Origin: Acidobacteriota bacterium | GTDB lineage: Bacteria; Acidobacteriota; Blastocatellia; RBC074 | Direction of reading: 5' to 3' | DNA length: 64,000 bases | NCBI GenBank assembly: GCA_016196035.1 | Contig: JACPYM010000060.1 | Location: 1-64,000, forward strand | Part shown: one piece after another, positions 1 through 9,222 of the stretch | How positions within the stretch are numbered: position 1 is the first letter of the stretch | Layout: every line of letters begins with the position of its first letter | Position numbers and translations under genes: made by a program | Notes under the pieces: model-generated | Told to the model about the DNA's origin: nothing | The model's input: the letters and a program-made list of their open reading frames with translations, nothing else | The model's database searches: none

Positions 1-150
1 GATATGCTTTCTACACACGGATGGTTGCGCTTGGGACTCCTTTCGAGTTTCGTCACCCAAAAGGATAACCCGCTACAACGCAATCATCCGTTTCTTTTTC
101 AATGACCGAGCTTACCCACAAAATCCAGTGGGATCAGCAAAACTGAAATC
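1..150. other. Left edge, no recognisable gene
   Basis: Short reading frames are open from the window edge, for example to a TGA at 103-105, but none shows a motif I can name. It may be the tail of a gene outside the window or plain spacer downstream of the aldo/keto reductase. Confidence 0.3.
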
Positions 151-1095
151 TCAACCCAGATTTTCAAGCTCACTGACTTCATCCACGCTCAAGCGAAATT
201 CCAGCGCGCCCCGAATGCCCGCCACTTGTTCGGCGCTACGCACGCCGACAATTGCGCCAGTCACCGCCGGGTTGTTCAACGTCCAGGCAATCGCCGCTTC
301 GCCCGCCGTGCGCCCATGCCGCGCGGCAATCTCTTGCAGCTTGCCGGCCAACGCCAGATTGCGTGTCAGCAGCGGTTCTTGAAACTGCGGGCTGCGCGCG
401 CGCCAATCGTCAGCCGCCAGCCCGGCAATACGTGCGCGCGTCATTGCGCCCGTCAGCAAGCCCGAACCCATCGGTGAATAGGCCAGCACGCCGATGTTTT
501 CGGTCAGGGCGTAAGGCAATACCTCAGGTTCGTATTCGCGGCGAATCAGCGAATAGGGCGGTTGCAGGGAAGTGATCGGCGCAATGGCCTGGGCGCGTTG
601 CAACTGGCTGACGTTGAAATTTGAAACGCCGATCCAGCGCACTTTGCCTTCCGCTTGCAGCTTGGTGCAGGCGGCCCAGCCTTCTTCCACTTGTTCATCC
701 GGTTCCGGCCAGTGAATTTGATAGAGGTCAATCACGTCCGCGCGCAACCGGCACAGACTCGCCTCGCATTCCTGGCGGATCGAAGCGGCTTGCAATGATT
801 TGCCGATCTGGCGCGCCGCGCTCCAGACGCGCCCGCATTTGGTGAAGACATAAGGCTTGGCCGCGCGCCCTGCCAGGGCTTGCGCGACGACTTCTTCCGA
901 ATGACCGAGTCCGTAAACCGGCGCGGTATCAATCCAGTTGATGCCCGCGTCGAGTGCGGCGTGAATGGCGGCAATGGAATCGCGGTCATCCTGTGCGCTC
1001 CAAGAGAAAGCCCAATCCGGGCCGCCCATCGCCCAGGCGCCGATGCCGACGGGCGTAATTTTCAGATCACTATTGCCAAGTTGGCGAAGTTGCAT
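151..1095 (-). CDS. Aldo/keto reductase
   Basis: This 314-residue protein is a cytosolic NAD(P)H-dependent aldo/keto reductase with a TIM-barrel fold; the substrate cannot be read from sequence. The catalytic tetrad is visible as Asp56 and Tyr61 in WIDTAPVYG, Lys86 in FTKCG and His128 in YQIHWP. The segment RWIGVSNF and the late GAIVGVRS cofactor loop are typical of the family, and the length is normal. The ATG at 1095 is preceded by TTGGAGC. It is divergent from the heme operon and probably transcribed alone. An alternative description is a general stress or sugar-aldehyde reductase. Confidence 0.9.
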   Translation of the reverse strand: MQLRQLGNSDLKITPVGIGAWAMGGPDWAFSWSAQDDRDSIAAIHAALDAGINWIDTAPVYGLGHSEEVVAQALAGRAAKPYVFTKCGRVWSAARQIGKSLQAASIRQECEASLCRLRADVIDLYQIHWPEPDEQVEEGWAACTKLQAEGKVRWIGVSNFNVSQLQRAQAIAPITSLQPPYSLIRREYEPEVLPYALTENIGVLAYSPMGSGLLTGAMTRARIAGLAADDWRARSPQFQEPLLTRNLALAGKLQEIAARHGRTAGEAAIAWTLNNPAVTGAIVGVRSAEQVAGIRGALEFRLSVDEVSELENLG

Positions 1096-1389
1096 GTTTG
1101 CTCCAAATGTCTAGCCAAATGTCTAAATTGATGTTGATTCGCTTGGGAGTCAGGCGAAGCGCACCGCATGGGTGGCCGGGCCGCGCCGTTCACTTTACGC
1201 AACCGCAATGCGGTTTCCAAGCGTTCTGACGGTTCCCCTAGCTATTGCCGTCTGGAATTAGCGCACTGAAACGGGGCGGTTGTTTTTGCGCCGCAGTGGA
1301 AGGTCTGGCGGGCGCGTGATGGCCCAATGAAAAAGACTGATGACAAAGCGATGACACTTGAACGGCGGCGGCCCGCTATAATGGCGCTT
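1096..1389. other. Divergent intergenic region, aldo/keto reductase to hemA
   Basis: This spacer must hold promoters in both directions. A 12-bp direct repeat, CCAAATGTCTA at 1103-1113 and 1115-1125, sits just upstream of the reductase start codon and could be an operator. On the hemA side the only clear element is TATAAT at 1377-1382. No gene is evident, although the hemA frame is open back to an ATG at 1327. Confidence 0.5.
1377..1382 (+). promoter_or_regulatory. Candidate -10 box of the heme operon
   Basis: A perfect TATAAT ends seven bases before the ATG at 1390. If used, the mRNA would start at or next to that ATG and be leaderless. No good -35 hexamer lies 16-18 bases upstream, so this is a weak call. 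Confidence 0.3.
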
Positions 1390-2376
1390 ATGCTGGACGA
1401 ACTCAGGTTGTTGCACATCCCACGCGTGAGTGACGCCGCGCGCACCGACAACCAGCTTTGGCGGCAAGCTCTGCAATGGCAGACTTGTTTGCGGCGGTTG
1501 GTGATCTTGCATCAGGATGCTCTGCCATCCCACCTCAACCTCGGCTTCGACCCCAGGTTCGACCCCAAGTTCGACCCCAGGTTCGACCCCAGGTTCAACA
1601 AAGCTGGCGCTCGCCGGGAAATTTATCGCGCTGCCAGCGCTTATCAATTTCTGCTGGAAATCATTTGCGGGTTGCATTCGCCCCTGTTGGGCGAAACCGA
1701 AGTGCTGGGGCAGTTCCGGGAGTTTTATCTGGCCGCGCCTTTTCCTGAAAATCATTGGGGCAATTTTTTGCGGCAACTGACGGGCGATTTGTTGCGCGAC
1801 GCTAAACGCATTCGCCGGCAATATCTGCAACATCTGGGGCATCGCTCGTATGGCAGCCACGCCAGTCAATGGTTGCACAGCTTGCCGGTGCTCGGTGTTC
1901 TAGGGGCGGGTCAATTGGTGGGCGAGTTAGCGCCCTGGCTGACGGCGCAAGCCACAGTCCGCGTGTTTGCGCGCAATCCGGCGCGCGCCGCCGCCGCTTT
2001 GGGCGAACAGCAAAATTTGCAAGTGCACGGCTTGTCCGACCACGCCACACCAGGCTGGCCGAACGCGCAAAGCGGTTTGATCATCGCTGCGCCACTCGCC
2101 GCGCAAGAAATCTATGCCTGGATCGAACGGCAAGGCGCGTCGTTCGCCCGCGTGCTCGATTTGCGCGGTGAGGCGGTGAATGATCCGCTGCCCAAAGCAG
2201 TGTTGGCTGGAACCGAAATCATGGCCTTACAAGAATTCTTCGCCGGCTTGAGGCAAGAGCGCCAACGCGGAGAAAAGCGCGCCACCCTGGCGCGCGTGGC
2301 GATTGCCCAAGCCGCCCAACGCCAGTTGCGGCAAACGCAATACCGACCGTATGGCTGGGAGGATTTGTGCGCGTGA
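1390..2376 (+). CDS. hemA: Short, divergent glutamyl-tRNA reductase
   Basis: HemA reduces glutamyl-tRNA to glutamate-1-semialdehyde, the first step of C5 heme synthesis. Recognition rests on the helix GLHSPLLGETEVLGQ, which matches the family's GLDSxxLGExQILGQ, on the Rossmann motif VLGVLGAGQLVGE, and on position at the head of a hem operon. The catalytic Cys is probably the one in QTCLRR, a changed version of STCNR. At 328 residues the protein is about 90 shorter than usual: it stops where the C-terminal dimerisation helices should continue. A four-fold 12-bp repeat encodes an FDPRFDPK-like insert near residue 55. The frame is also open from ATGs at 1327 and 1381; 1390 is chosen because the TATAAT overlaps the earlier starts. 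The stop overlaps the start of hemC. Confidence 0.8.
   Translation: MLDELRLLHIPRVSDAARTDNQLWRQALQWQTCLRRLVILHQDALPSHLNLGFDPRFDPKFDPRFDPRFNKAGARREIYRAASAYQFLLEIICGLHSPLLGETEVLGQFREFYLAAPFPENHWGNFLRQLTGDLLRDAKRIRRQYLQHLGHRSYGSHASQWLHSLPVLGVLGAGQLVGELAPWLTAQATVRVFARNPARAAAALGEQQNLQVHGLSDHATPGWPNAQSGLIIAAPLAAQEIYAWIERQGASFARVLDLRGEAVNDPLPKAVLAGTEIMALQEFFAGLRQERQRGEKRATLARVAIAQAAQRQLRQTQYRPYGWEDLCA
1546..1593 (+). repeat. Four 12-bp tandem repeats inside hemA
   Basis: The unit TTCGACCCCAGG occurs at 1546-1557, 1558-1569 (with one change), 1570-1581 and 1582-1593. As 12 is a multiple of three, the reading frame is kept and each unit adds FDPR or FDPK. Confidence 0.9.
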
Positions 2377-3881
2377 GCACGGTCATCAGGATCGCGGCGC
2401 GCCGCAGCGTCCTGGCGCGCTTGCAAGCCGCGCTCGTGGGCGCGGCCTTGCAACAAGCGCAGCCAGACCTGACGATCAACTATCAGTTTCGCGCTTCCCT
2501 CGGCGATCAGCGGCCTGACGAACCGTTGTGGCAAATGCCTGAAAAAGGTGTGTTCACCGAAGATTTGCGCGCCGAGTTGTTGGCCGGGCGCTGCGATCTG
2601 GTCGTGCATTCGTGGAAGGATTTGCCCATCGAAGAGCATCCGCAAACCTGCCTTGCCGCCACGTTGCCGCGCGCCGATCAACGCGATTTGTTGTTGGTGA
2701 ACGCCAAACGTTGGGAACGTGTGCGCGCGCATGGCAGCTTCGCCGTGCTGACTTCGTCGCCGCGCCGCGCCCAGAATTTGCGCGACTTGCTGCCCGCCGC
2801 CTTGCCCGCCTCCATCCGGCACCTCGAATTCAAACCCGTGCGCGGCAGCATTCAGACGCGCGTGGAGAAGCTGTTCACCGAAGACGCCGCAGGCCTGATC
2901 ATCGCCAAGGCCGCGCTTGATCGGTTGCTTGAAACAGATGTCGTCGAATTCGCCGAGTCACGTGACGAGTTGCGCGCGGCGCTCGGCCAATGTCATTGGA
3001 TGGTCTTGCCGTTGCGCTGGAATCCGACGGCGCCGGGACAGGGCGCGCTCGCCCTCGAAGCCCGCCGCGCGGACACGGATTTGCTCGCCCGCTTACAGGC
3101 AATCAATTGCGCTGAAACTTACGCCGCCGTCGAGCGCGAACGCGCGATCTTGCGTGCCCACGGTGGCGGCTGCCATCAGGCCATTGGCGCGAGCGTACTG
3201 CAACGACCTTACGGCGAAATCACCTTTGTGCGCGGCTTGCGCCAGGACGGTGAACCGTTGCAAACCGCAGCGTTGCGACCCGCGCGACCTTATCCGCCCA
3301 AAGTTGGCGCACAGGCGTTGTGGCCGTTGCGCCGCGAACAAAATCATTGGTTTGTGCGTGAGGCTCTGCCCGTGAGCGAGCCGCCGGGGCAGCCGCCGTT
3401 GTGGATTGCCAAAGACAGTGCGCTGCCAGCGGATTGGGTTGTGCCACCAACGCAATTGATTTGGGTGAGTGGCTGGGAGACGTGGCGCAAATTGGCCGCG
3501 CGCGGCATCTGGGTCAACGGCAGCGCCGAGGGTTTGGGTGAGCAGGAAAACCCGCGCATTGCGGCGCTGCCTGGCCGTGCGCCCGCATGGTTGAAGCTCA
3601 CCCACGCTGAAAGCGATACGGCGGGCGGGATGAAAACCTTGGCAACGTACCGCTTATTGCCAGACGCCGCCGCGCCGACTTGGCAGCAATTCGAGCAAGT
3701 CGAATACTGTTACTGGTCGAGCGGGTCGGCCTTTCAACGCGCGCTGGAACTCTATCCGGCCTTGCGCAACCGCGTGCATTTTTGCGGGCCGGGCGCTTCG
3801 CCAGCTACGCTACGCGCGGCAGGCGTGGAACCGCACATCTGTCTTGACCATGAGCATTGGCTGGGAGCATTGGCTGGCTGA
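2367..3881 (+). CDS. hemC: Porphobilinogen deaminase fused to a uroporphyrinogen-III synthase-like domain
   Basis: Residues 1 to about 300 are hydroxymethylbilane synthase, which joins four porphobilinogens. The catalytic Asp85 lies in HSWKDLP and the dipyrromethane cofactor is held by Cys269 in GGGCHQAIGA. The remaining 200 residues, with the segment RKLAARGIWVNG and a glycine-rich end, fit a divergent HemD domain that would close the ring to uroporphyrinogen III; this second assignment is less certain. A GTG at 2367 lies 4 bases after GGGAGG at 2357-2362, and another GTG at 2373 overlaps the hemA stop as GTGA. Either start implies translational coupling to hemA. Confidence 0.85.
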   Translation: MRVSTVIRIAARRSVLARLQAALVGAALQQAQPDLTINYQFRASLGDQRPDEPLWQMPEKGVFTEDLRAELLAGRCDLVVHSWKDLPIEEHPQTCLAATLPRADQRDLLLVNAKRWERVRAHGSFAVLTSSPRRAQNLRDLLPAALPASIRHLEFKPVRGSIQTRVEKLFTEDAAGLIIAKAALDRLLETDVVEFAESRDELRAALGQCHWMVLPLRWNPTAPGQGALALEARRADTDLLARLQAINCAETYAAVERERAILRAHGGGCHQAIGASVLQRPYGEITFVRGLRQDGEPLQTAALRPARPYPPKVGAQALWPLRREQNHWFVREALPVSEPPGQPPLWIAKDSALPADWVVPPTQLIWVSGWETWRKLAARGIWVNGSAEGLGEQENPRIAALPGRAPAWLKLTHAESDTAGGMKTLATYRLLPDAAAPTWQQFEQVEYCYWSSGSAFQRALELYPALRNRVHFCGPGASPATLRAAGVEPHICLDHEHWLGALAG

Positions 3882-3926
3882 AATGCGGTCCGCTTGAAGC
3901 CGGCGAAACAACATTTGAGGGCGAAT

Positions 3927-4886
3927 ATGACCGAACGACTGATGCGCTTACGCGCCCACCGCCACCTCCGCGACCTGTGCGCTGAAACCGAATTCAACCG
4001 CGCACAATTGATTCAACCGCTCTTCATCGTTGAGGGCCTGGCGCACGACGAACCGATCACAGGCCTGCGCGGCACGGCGCGGCAATCCATTGAATCCGCC
4101 GTGCGCCAGGTCGCAAGCGATCTTGAAGCAGGTGTCACACAATTCATTCTGTTTCCCGTGCCGGGTGAAAAACGCGCGGATGGCTTCTCGCATACGTTTG
4201 CCCAAGCGGCGATCAGTGCGCTCAAAACGCGCTTCGGACGCGACCTGTGTTTGTGGATAGACACCTGCCTTTGCTCTTCCACCACGACCGGGCATTGCGC
4301 CGTGCTGGAAGGCGAACAGATCAATTTGAACAAAACGCTCAACGCCCTGGCGCAAGCGGCGCTGGCCTTTGCGCAAGCGGGCGCGGACGGCATCAGCCCG
4401 AGCGATATGATGGATGGCCGCGTCGCCCGCATTCGCGCAACCCTGGATGAAAACGGCTTTGCGCTGACACCGGTGATGAGTTACAGCACCAAATTCGCCA
4501 GCAATTTTTATGGCCCTTTTCGCGAAGCCGCTGACTCAGCGCCGCAATTCGGCGACCGGCGGCATTACCAACTCGATCCGCGCATGCGCAGCGCCGCATT
4601 AGCCGCGAGCGAGCGTTGCGCGGCAGAGGGCGCAGACCTGCTGATGGTCAAGCCCGGTCTAACCTCGCTCGATTTGATTCGCCCGATTCGCAAACGCACG
4701 GGCAAGCAGGTCGGCGCATATCAGGTCAGCGGCGAATACGCGGGGCTGTCACTGTTGGCCGAGCACGGCTTGCTCAACTTTGACGCGGCGCTGCTGGAAA
4801 CCTGGCACGTCTTCAAACGCGCGGGCGCGCAATTCATCATCACGTATGGCGCACGCTATGCGAAGCGTTTGGGCATCGCCACGTAA
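3927..4886 (+). CDS. hemB: Delta-aminolevulinic acid dehydratase (porphobilinogen synthase)
   Basis: HemB condenses two aminolevulinates to porphobilinogen. The 319-residue product carries both Schiff-base lysines, Lys189 in SYSTKFASNFYGPFR and Lys242 in LMVKPG. The zinc ligands Cys114, Cys116 and Cys124 in DTCLCSSTTTGHC mark it as the zinc-dependent class, not the magnesium-only class. The ATG at 3927 is preceded by TTGAGGG at the right distance, which favours it over an upstream TTG at 3894. It is the third gene of the heme operon, 45 bp after the hemC fusion. Confidence 0.95.
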   Translation: MTERLMRLRAHRHLRDLCAETEFNRAQLIQPLFIVEGLAHDEPITGLRGTARQSIESAVRQVASDLEAGVTQFILFPVPGEKRADGFSHTFAQAAISALKTRFGRDLCLWIDTCLCSSTTTGHCAVLEGEQINLNKTLNALAQAALAFAQAGADGISPSDMMDGRVARIRATLDENGFALTPVMSYSTKFASNFYGPFREAADSAPQFGDRRHYQLDPRMRSAALAASERCAAEGADLLMVKPGLTSLDLIRPIRKRTGKQVGAYQVSGEYAGLSLLAEHGLLNFDAALLETWHVFKRAGAQFIITYGARYAKRLGIAT

Positions 4887-4907
4887 GCAAGAGGATAGGC
4901 GGGAAAT

Positions 4908-6200
4908 ATGGTTGATCAAACTTCAGCACAGTACTTCGCCCGCGCGTTGCAGGTTGCGCCCGGCGGCGTGCATTCGCCCGTGCGCGCCTTCAAAAGCGTC
5001 GGCGGCACGCCCGTCTTTTTCCAAAGCGCACAAGGCGCACTGCTCACATCGGTCGAAGGCCGCGAATACATTGATTTTTGCCAGAGCTTCGGGCCGCTGC
5101 TGCTGGGACATCGCGACCCCGACGTGAGCGCCGAAGTGCACGCCGCGATTGAGACGGCATGGAGTTTCGGCGCGTGCGAACCCTATTCGCTGGCGCTGGC
5201 CGAATGGATTACGGCGCGCTTGCCATGGGTAGAAAAGCTGCGCTTTGTTTCTTCCGGCACCGAAGCCGTGATGAGCGCCTTGCGCGTGGCGCGCGCCGCC
5301 ACGGGCCGCCAGCGCGTGCTGAAGTTTGAAGGCTGCTATCACGGCCACGCGGACGCCTTGCTGGTCAAAGCGGGCAGCGGTCTGGCGGGCGTGGCGGCCA
5401 GCACGAGCGCGGGCGTATCCGAAGCCGTCGCCAGCGAGACGCTGGTCGCGCCGCTCGATGATGACGCGGCACTGGAAGAAGTCTTTGCCACCTACGGCCA
5501 CGAGATCGCGGTCGTGGTTATCGAACCACTGCCGGCCAATTATGGCTTGCTGCTGCAACGGCCTGAATTTCTGAGCAGGCTCGCGCAACTCGCACGGCAG
5601 CATGGCGCGCTGTTGTTGTTTGATGAAGTCATCTCCGGCTTTCGCGTGGCGCGCGGCGGCATGGTTGAAATGCTGGGCCTCACACCCGATCTGGTTTGTT
5701 ACGGCAAGATCATCGGCGGCGGTTTCCCGGTGGGCTGTTATGGCGGGCGGCGCGCTTTGCTCGACCTCGTGGCGCCGAGCGGGCCGGTCTATCAGGCGGG
5801 CACATTGAGCGCGAATCCGGTCGGCATGCGCGCGGGCTTGGCGACGCTGCAAAAAGCTGAGCACCTCAACGTGTGGGCGCAGTTGGAAACAAAGACCGCG
5901 CAATTTTGCGCTTGGCTCAACGGGCAATTCAGCGAACGCAGTTTGCCATACGAGATGACATACGCGGCTTCGTTGTTCTGGCTGCGGGGGCAAACGGCTG
6001 CGCCGATTCGCAGCATCGCGCAGATTCCAGCCGAACACAGCGCCAAGTTCGCGCGCATCTTTCACGCGGCCCTGGCCCACGGCGTTTATCTTGCGCCGAG
6101 CGGTTATGAAGTCGGGTTCGTTTCGCTGGCGCATACAGACGCCTTGCTGGAACGCGCCGCGCAAGTTTTGCTGGAGGCCGTCAGCGCCGCGCAGGCGTAA
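4908..6200 (+). CDS. hemL: Glutamate-1-semialdehyde 2,1-aminomutase
   Basis: HemL converts glutamate-1-semialdehyde to 5-aminolevulinate, acting directly after HemA. It is a PLP enzyme of fold type I with Lys267 in [14 protein letters not shown], the [16 protein letters not shown] phosphate-binding region and the FDEVISGFR strand. At 430 residues it has full family length. It follows hemB by 21 bp and precedes hemN by 13 bp, so all are surely one transcript. A 439-residue open frame on the other strand is an artefact of GC-rich codon use. Confidence 0.96.
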   Translation: MVDQTSAQYFARALQVAPGGVHSPVRAFKSVGGTPVFFQSAQGALLTSVEGREYIDFCQSFGPLLLGHRDPDVSAEVHAAIETAWSFGACEPYSLALAEWITARLPWVEKLRFVSSGTEAVMSALRVARAATGRQRVLKFEGCYHGHADALLVKAGSGLAGVAASTSAGVSEAVASETLVAPLDDDAALEEVFATYGHEIAVVVIEPLPANYGLLLQRPEFLSRLAQLARQHGALLLFDEVISGFRVARGGMVEMLGLTPDLVCYGKIIGGGFPVGCYGGRRALLDLVAPSGPVYQAGTLSANPVGMRAGLATLQKAEHLNVWAQLETKTAQFCAWLNGQFSERSLPYEMTYAASLFWLRGQTAAPIRSIAQIPAEHSAKFARIFHAALAHGVYLAPSGYEVGFVSLAHTDALLERAAQVLLEAVSAAQA

Positions 6201-6213
6201 GCGCAAATTTGCG

Positions 6214-7557
6214 ATGAACGATCTATTTGCCAAATACGACATCCCCGCGCCGCGCTACACCAGCTATCCGACCGTGCCGTTTTGGAGCGAATCCCCGACG
6301 ACCGAACAATGGTTGCAGGAATTGGAAAGCGCCTTGCAAGACGAACGCGCGACGTGGGCCATTTATTTGCACCTGCCTTTTTGCGAAACGCTGTGCACCT
6401 TTTGCGCTTGCAACACCGTCATCACGCGCGATCACGGACGCGAGGAAACTTACCTTGAACTGTTGCGGCGCGAATGGTCGCTTTATCGCGAACGCTTGCC
6501 GCAATTGGCCGCGCGCCCGTTGCGGCAATTACATCTGGGCGGCGGTTCGCCCAATTTCTTTGCGCCTGAAAACCTCAAGCGCATGCTGACGCCGCTGCTG
6601 ACCGAAACGCAGTTGGACAAAGAGCATTTCGACGCTTCGCTTGAAGTTGATCCACGCCACACGACGCTTGAGCAGTTGCGCACGCTGGCCGAACTCGGCT
6701 TCACGGGCATTTCACTCGGCGTGCAGGACTTCAACGAAGAGGTGCAAAAGCTGGTCAATCGCCACCAGCCGTTCGTGCTGACGCAACGCCTGACCGAACA
6801 AGCGCGCGCGTTGGGCTACACGTCCGTCAATTACGATTTGATCTACGGCCTGCCGCGCCAGACCTTGGCGAGCATTGCAGCGACAATCCGGCAAACCATC
6901 GAGTTACGCCCCGACCGCATCGCGCTTTACAGCTTCGCGCTGGTGCCGTGGATCAAACCCACGCAGCGCGGCTACAAAGACGAAGATTTGCCGACGGCGG
7001 ACGAGAAACGCGCCTTGTATGAACTTGCACGCCAGATGTTGCTGGACGCGGGCTACCTTGAAATCGGCCTGGATCATTTCGCCTTGCCGCACGATGCCTT
7101 GAGCGTGGCGCAACGCGGCAACGGCTTGCATCGCAACTTTATGGGTTATACCGAGGCGCGCACGAACGTGCTGTTGGGCATGGGCGTCAGCGCCATTTCA
7201 GAGACGCCGACCTGCTTTCACCAAAACGAAAAGGCCTTTCCGGTTTACGAGCGGCGCTTGCAAGCGGGCGAGTTGCCGACGCTGCGCGGTCATTTGTTGA
7301 ATGCTGAAGATCAGGCGCGGCGCGAACAGATTCTGCAATTCATGACGCAATTCAAAGTCGTACTGACTGAAGAGCAGGAAGCCGCCGCGCCGCAATTCCT
7401 GCAACCGCTTTTTGAAGATGGTTTGGTCGAGTTGCACGCGCGCGAATTGCGGCTGACCGAACGCGGGCGGCCTTTCCTGCGCAACGCGACGATGTTTTTT
7501 GACGAACGCTTGCGGCGGCGGCGACCCCAAACCCGCACCTGCTCGCAGGCGCTGTGA
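6214..7557 (+). CDS. hemN: Oxygen-independent coproporphyrinogen III dehydrogenase
   Basis: HemN is a radical SAM enzyme that decarboxylates coproporphyrinogen III to protoporphyrinogen IX without oxygen. The iron-sulfur cluster motif is Cys57, Cys61 and Cys64 in FCETLCTFCAC, with the extra Cys66 typical of true HemN, as opposed to HemW-like proteins. The N-terminal KYDIPAPRYTSYPT and the GGGSPNF motif are also diagnostic. The ATG at 6214 lies 13 bp after hemL; the frame is open further upstream, but that would overlap hemL by over 100 bp. The protein ends in an arginine-rich tail. It is the last intact gene of the operon; hemE is absent here. Confidence 0.95.
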   Translation: MNDLFAKYDIPAPRYTSYPTVPFWSESPTTEQWLQELESALQDERATWAIYLHLPFCETLCTFCACNTVITRDHGREETYLELLRREWSLYRERLPQLAARPLRQLHLGGGSPNFFAPENLKRMLTPLLTETQLDKEHFDASLEVDPRHTTLEQLRTLAELGFTGISLGVQDFNEEVQKLVNRHQPFVLTQRLTEQARALGYTSVNYDLIYGLPRQTLASIAATIRQTIELRPDRIALYSFALVPWIKPTQRGYKDEDLPTADEKRALYELARQMLLDAGYLEIGLDHFALPHDALSVAQRGNGLHRNFMGYTEARTNVLLGMGVSAISETPTCFHQNEKAFPVYERRLQAGELPTLRGHLLNAEDQARREQILQFMTQFKVVLTEEQEAAAPQFLQPLFEDGLVELHARELRLTERGRPFLRNATMFFDERLRRRRPQTRTCSQAL

Positions 7558-7647
7558 GCAAAGACTGACGCAACGCGCCCGCTCCGTTGGCGAAACTGCT
7601 CGAACGCGCGCCGCAAGCCGCAATTCAAATGCAGGAGCAGCGCAACC

Positions 7648-7734
7648 ATGAGCGGCGTCTTGTTGCTGAATTTGGCTAACCCGGCAACGTCTGACCGCCA
7701 GTCTATGCTGGCGCTGGGGCAAGCTGTATTTTGA
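7648..7734 (+). pseudogene. Possible ferrochelatase (hemH) 5' remnant
   Basis: An ATG at 7648 preceded by AGGAG at 7633-7637 opens a frame of 28 codons that begins MSGVLLLNLANPATSD. Ferrochelatases commonly begin with a GVLLLNLGTPxxP-like strand, and hemH often follows hemN. The frame then ends at a TGA (7732-7734), and the next 75 bases show no further hemH homology I can see. I infer a truncated hemH, but the match is short; a chance resemblance or a small peptide gene is possible. Confidence 0.35.
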
Positions 7735-7809
7735 CAAGCGCGGCAGCTTGCGCCAGATTGGCGCGGCAGTACGCCGTACTTGCTAATCCAATCTCAACAG
7801 GTGAATCGC

Positions 7810-9222
7810 ATGAACGTCAAAGGTCTGGTCAGCAGTCTGCTGCTGGTTTTGTCTGCCGCGCCGGTGTGGGCGCAAACGGGCGCGCGTTACAACTTGATTT
7901 CCATCGTGACCGACGATCAGGCGCGCTGGTCAATCGGCGCGTATGGCAACCGCGAGTCGCGCACGCCGAATATGGATCGGCTGGCGCGCGAGGGGGCCAA
8001 ATTTCTGAATGCTTTTGTCGCCACGCCGGTCTGTTCGCCCAGCCGCGTCGCGTTCATGACCGGCTTGTATGGCACGCAGGTCAATATCACCGATTGGATT
8101 GCGCCGAATGAAGACGCCGCCGGGTTGGGTTTGCCCGCCTCGGCGATGACCTGGCCAGAGGTGCTGCAACGCAATGGTTATCGCACGGCGCTGCTGGGCA
8201 AATGGCATCTGGGATCGCAAGCGCAGTTTCATCCGACCAAACGCGGCTTCGATGAATTTTATGGTTTTTTGGGCGGCGGCAATACGCCCATGAATCCGAC
8301 GCTGGAAGTGAATGGCAAGGAGAGCAAGCTGTCAGGCTCGTTGCCGGATTTGCTGACCGACGAAGCGCTGCGCTTTGTCGTGGCAAACCAGGCGCGGCCC
8401 TTCGCGTTGTCCTTGCATTTCCGCGCGCCGCATACGCCTTATGCGCCGGTGCCCGAAGTGGACAGCGAGCCGTTCAAGACGCTTGATCCGACCATTCCCG
8501 ATTTCAAGGGCTTGGACGTGGCGCAAACCAAACGCTTTTACCGCGAGTATTACGCCAGCATTCATTCGGTAGACCGCAATCTGGGACGGTTGCTTGACGA
8601 GTTGGACAAGCTTGATCTGACGCGCAAGACCATCGTGCTGTTCACCAGCGACCACGGTTACAACATCGGCCAGCACGGCATTCACACCAAAGGCAACGGC
8701 TACTGGATGCTGGGCGGCGGCAATGGGCCGACCCGCCCGAATATGTGGGATACATCGCTGGCGATTCCGCTGCTCGTGCGCTGGCCGGGCGTGGTCACGC
8801 CGGGCCGCGAAGTTGCCGAAATGGTCGTCAACTTGGACACCTTTGCCACAGTGCTGGGAATGTTGGGGCTGCCCATGCCGAACGGCGTGCGGCAGGAAGG
8901 CCGCGATTTCGCGCCCCTTTTGCGCGGGCAGAAAGTCGAATGGCGCAATGAAATTTTTGGGCAATACGATCTGCACAACGGCGGCCTGGCGTTTATGCGC
9001 ATGATCCGCACCAGCGAGTGGAAACTGGTGCGGCATCATCATGCCAACCAACTGGACGAGTTGTACGACTTGAAAAACGATCCGGGCGAGACGCGCAATC
9101 TTTACGGCAATGCGAACCAGCGCGCCGTGCGCGACGAATTGCAACGCCAGTTGACGGCTTGGCAGCAAAGCATCAGCGATCCGCTGTTGCGCGAGAAAGC
9201 GCGGTTGGTGATCGAACGTTAG
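7810..9222 (+). CDS. Secreted sulfatase
   Basis: This is a type I sulfatase, hydrolysing sulfate esters, probably of polysaccharides, outside the cytoplasm. A signal peptide spans about residues 1-21 and ends at VWA. The sulfatase signature CSPSR places the formylglycine-forming Cys at residue 75, and Asp35-Asp36 in VTDDQ are metal ligands. GKWHLG and [13 protein letters not shown] are further family motifs. Length is 470 residues from the ATG at 7810, which follows AGGTGA. The frame could start a few codons earlier at TTG but the signal peptide favours 7810. It needs a formylglycine-generating enzyme, which is not in this window. Confidence 0.92.
   Translation: MNVKGLVSSLLLVLSAAPVWAQTGARYNLISIVTDDQARWSIGAYGNRESRTPNMDRLAREGAKFLNAFVATPVCSPSRVAFMTGLYGTQVNITDWIAPNEDAAGLGLPASAMTWPEVLQRNGYRTALLGKWHLGSQAQFHPTKRGFDEFYGFLGGGNTPMNPTLEVNGKESKLSGSLPDLLTDEALRFVVANQARPFALSLHFRAPHTPYAPVPEVDSEPFKTLDPTIPDFKGLDVAQTKRFYREYYASIHSVDRNLGRLLDELDKLDLTRKTIVLFTSDHGYNIGQHGIHTKGNGYWMLGGGNGPTRPNMWDTSLAIPLLVRWPGVVTPGREVAEMVVNLDTFATVLGMLGLPMPNGVRQEGRDFAPLLRGQKVEWRNEIFGQYDLHNGGLAFMRMIRTSEWKLVRHHHANQLDELYDLKNDPGETRNLYGNANQRAVRDELQRQLTAWQQSISDPLLREKARLVIER

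Noticed and set aside
1546-1605. Repeats of GGTTCGACCCC look like the T-arm of a tRNA
   Set aside because: The motif is repeated four times in tandem, in frame within hemA, and no acceptor or anticodon stem surrounds it.
4923-6242. A 439-residue open frame opposite hemL
   Set aside because: It is the shadow of the hemL codon pattern: no Shine-Dalgarno, no motifs, complete overlap with a certain gene.
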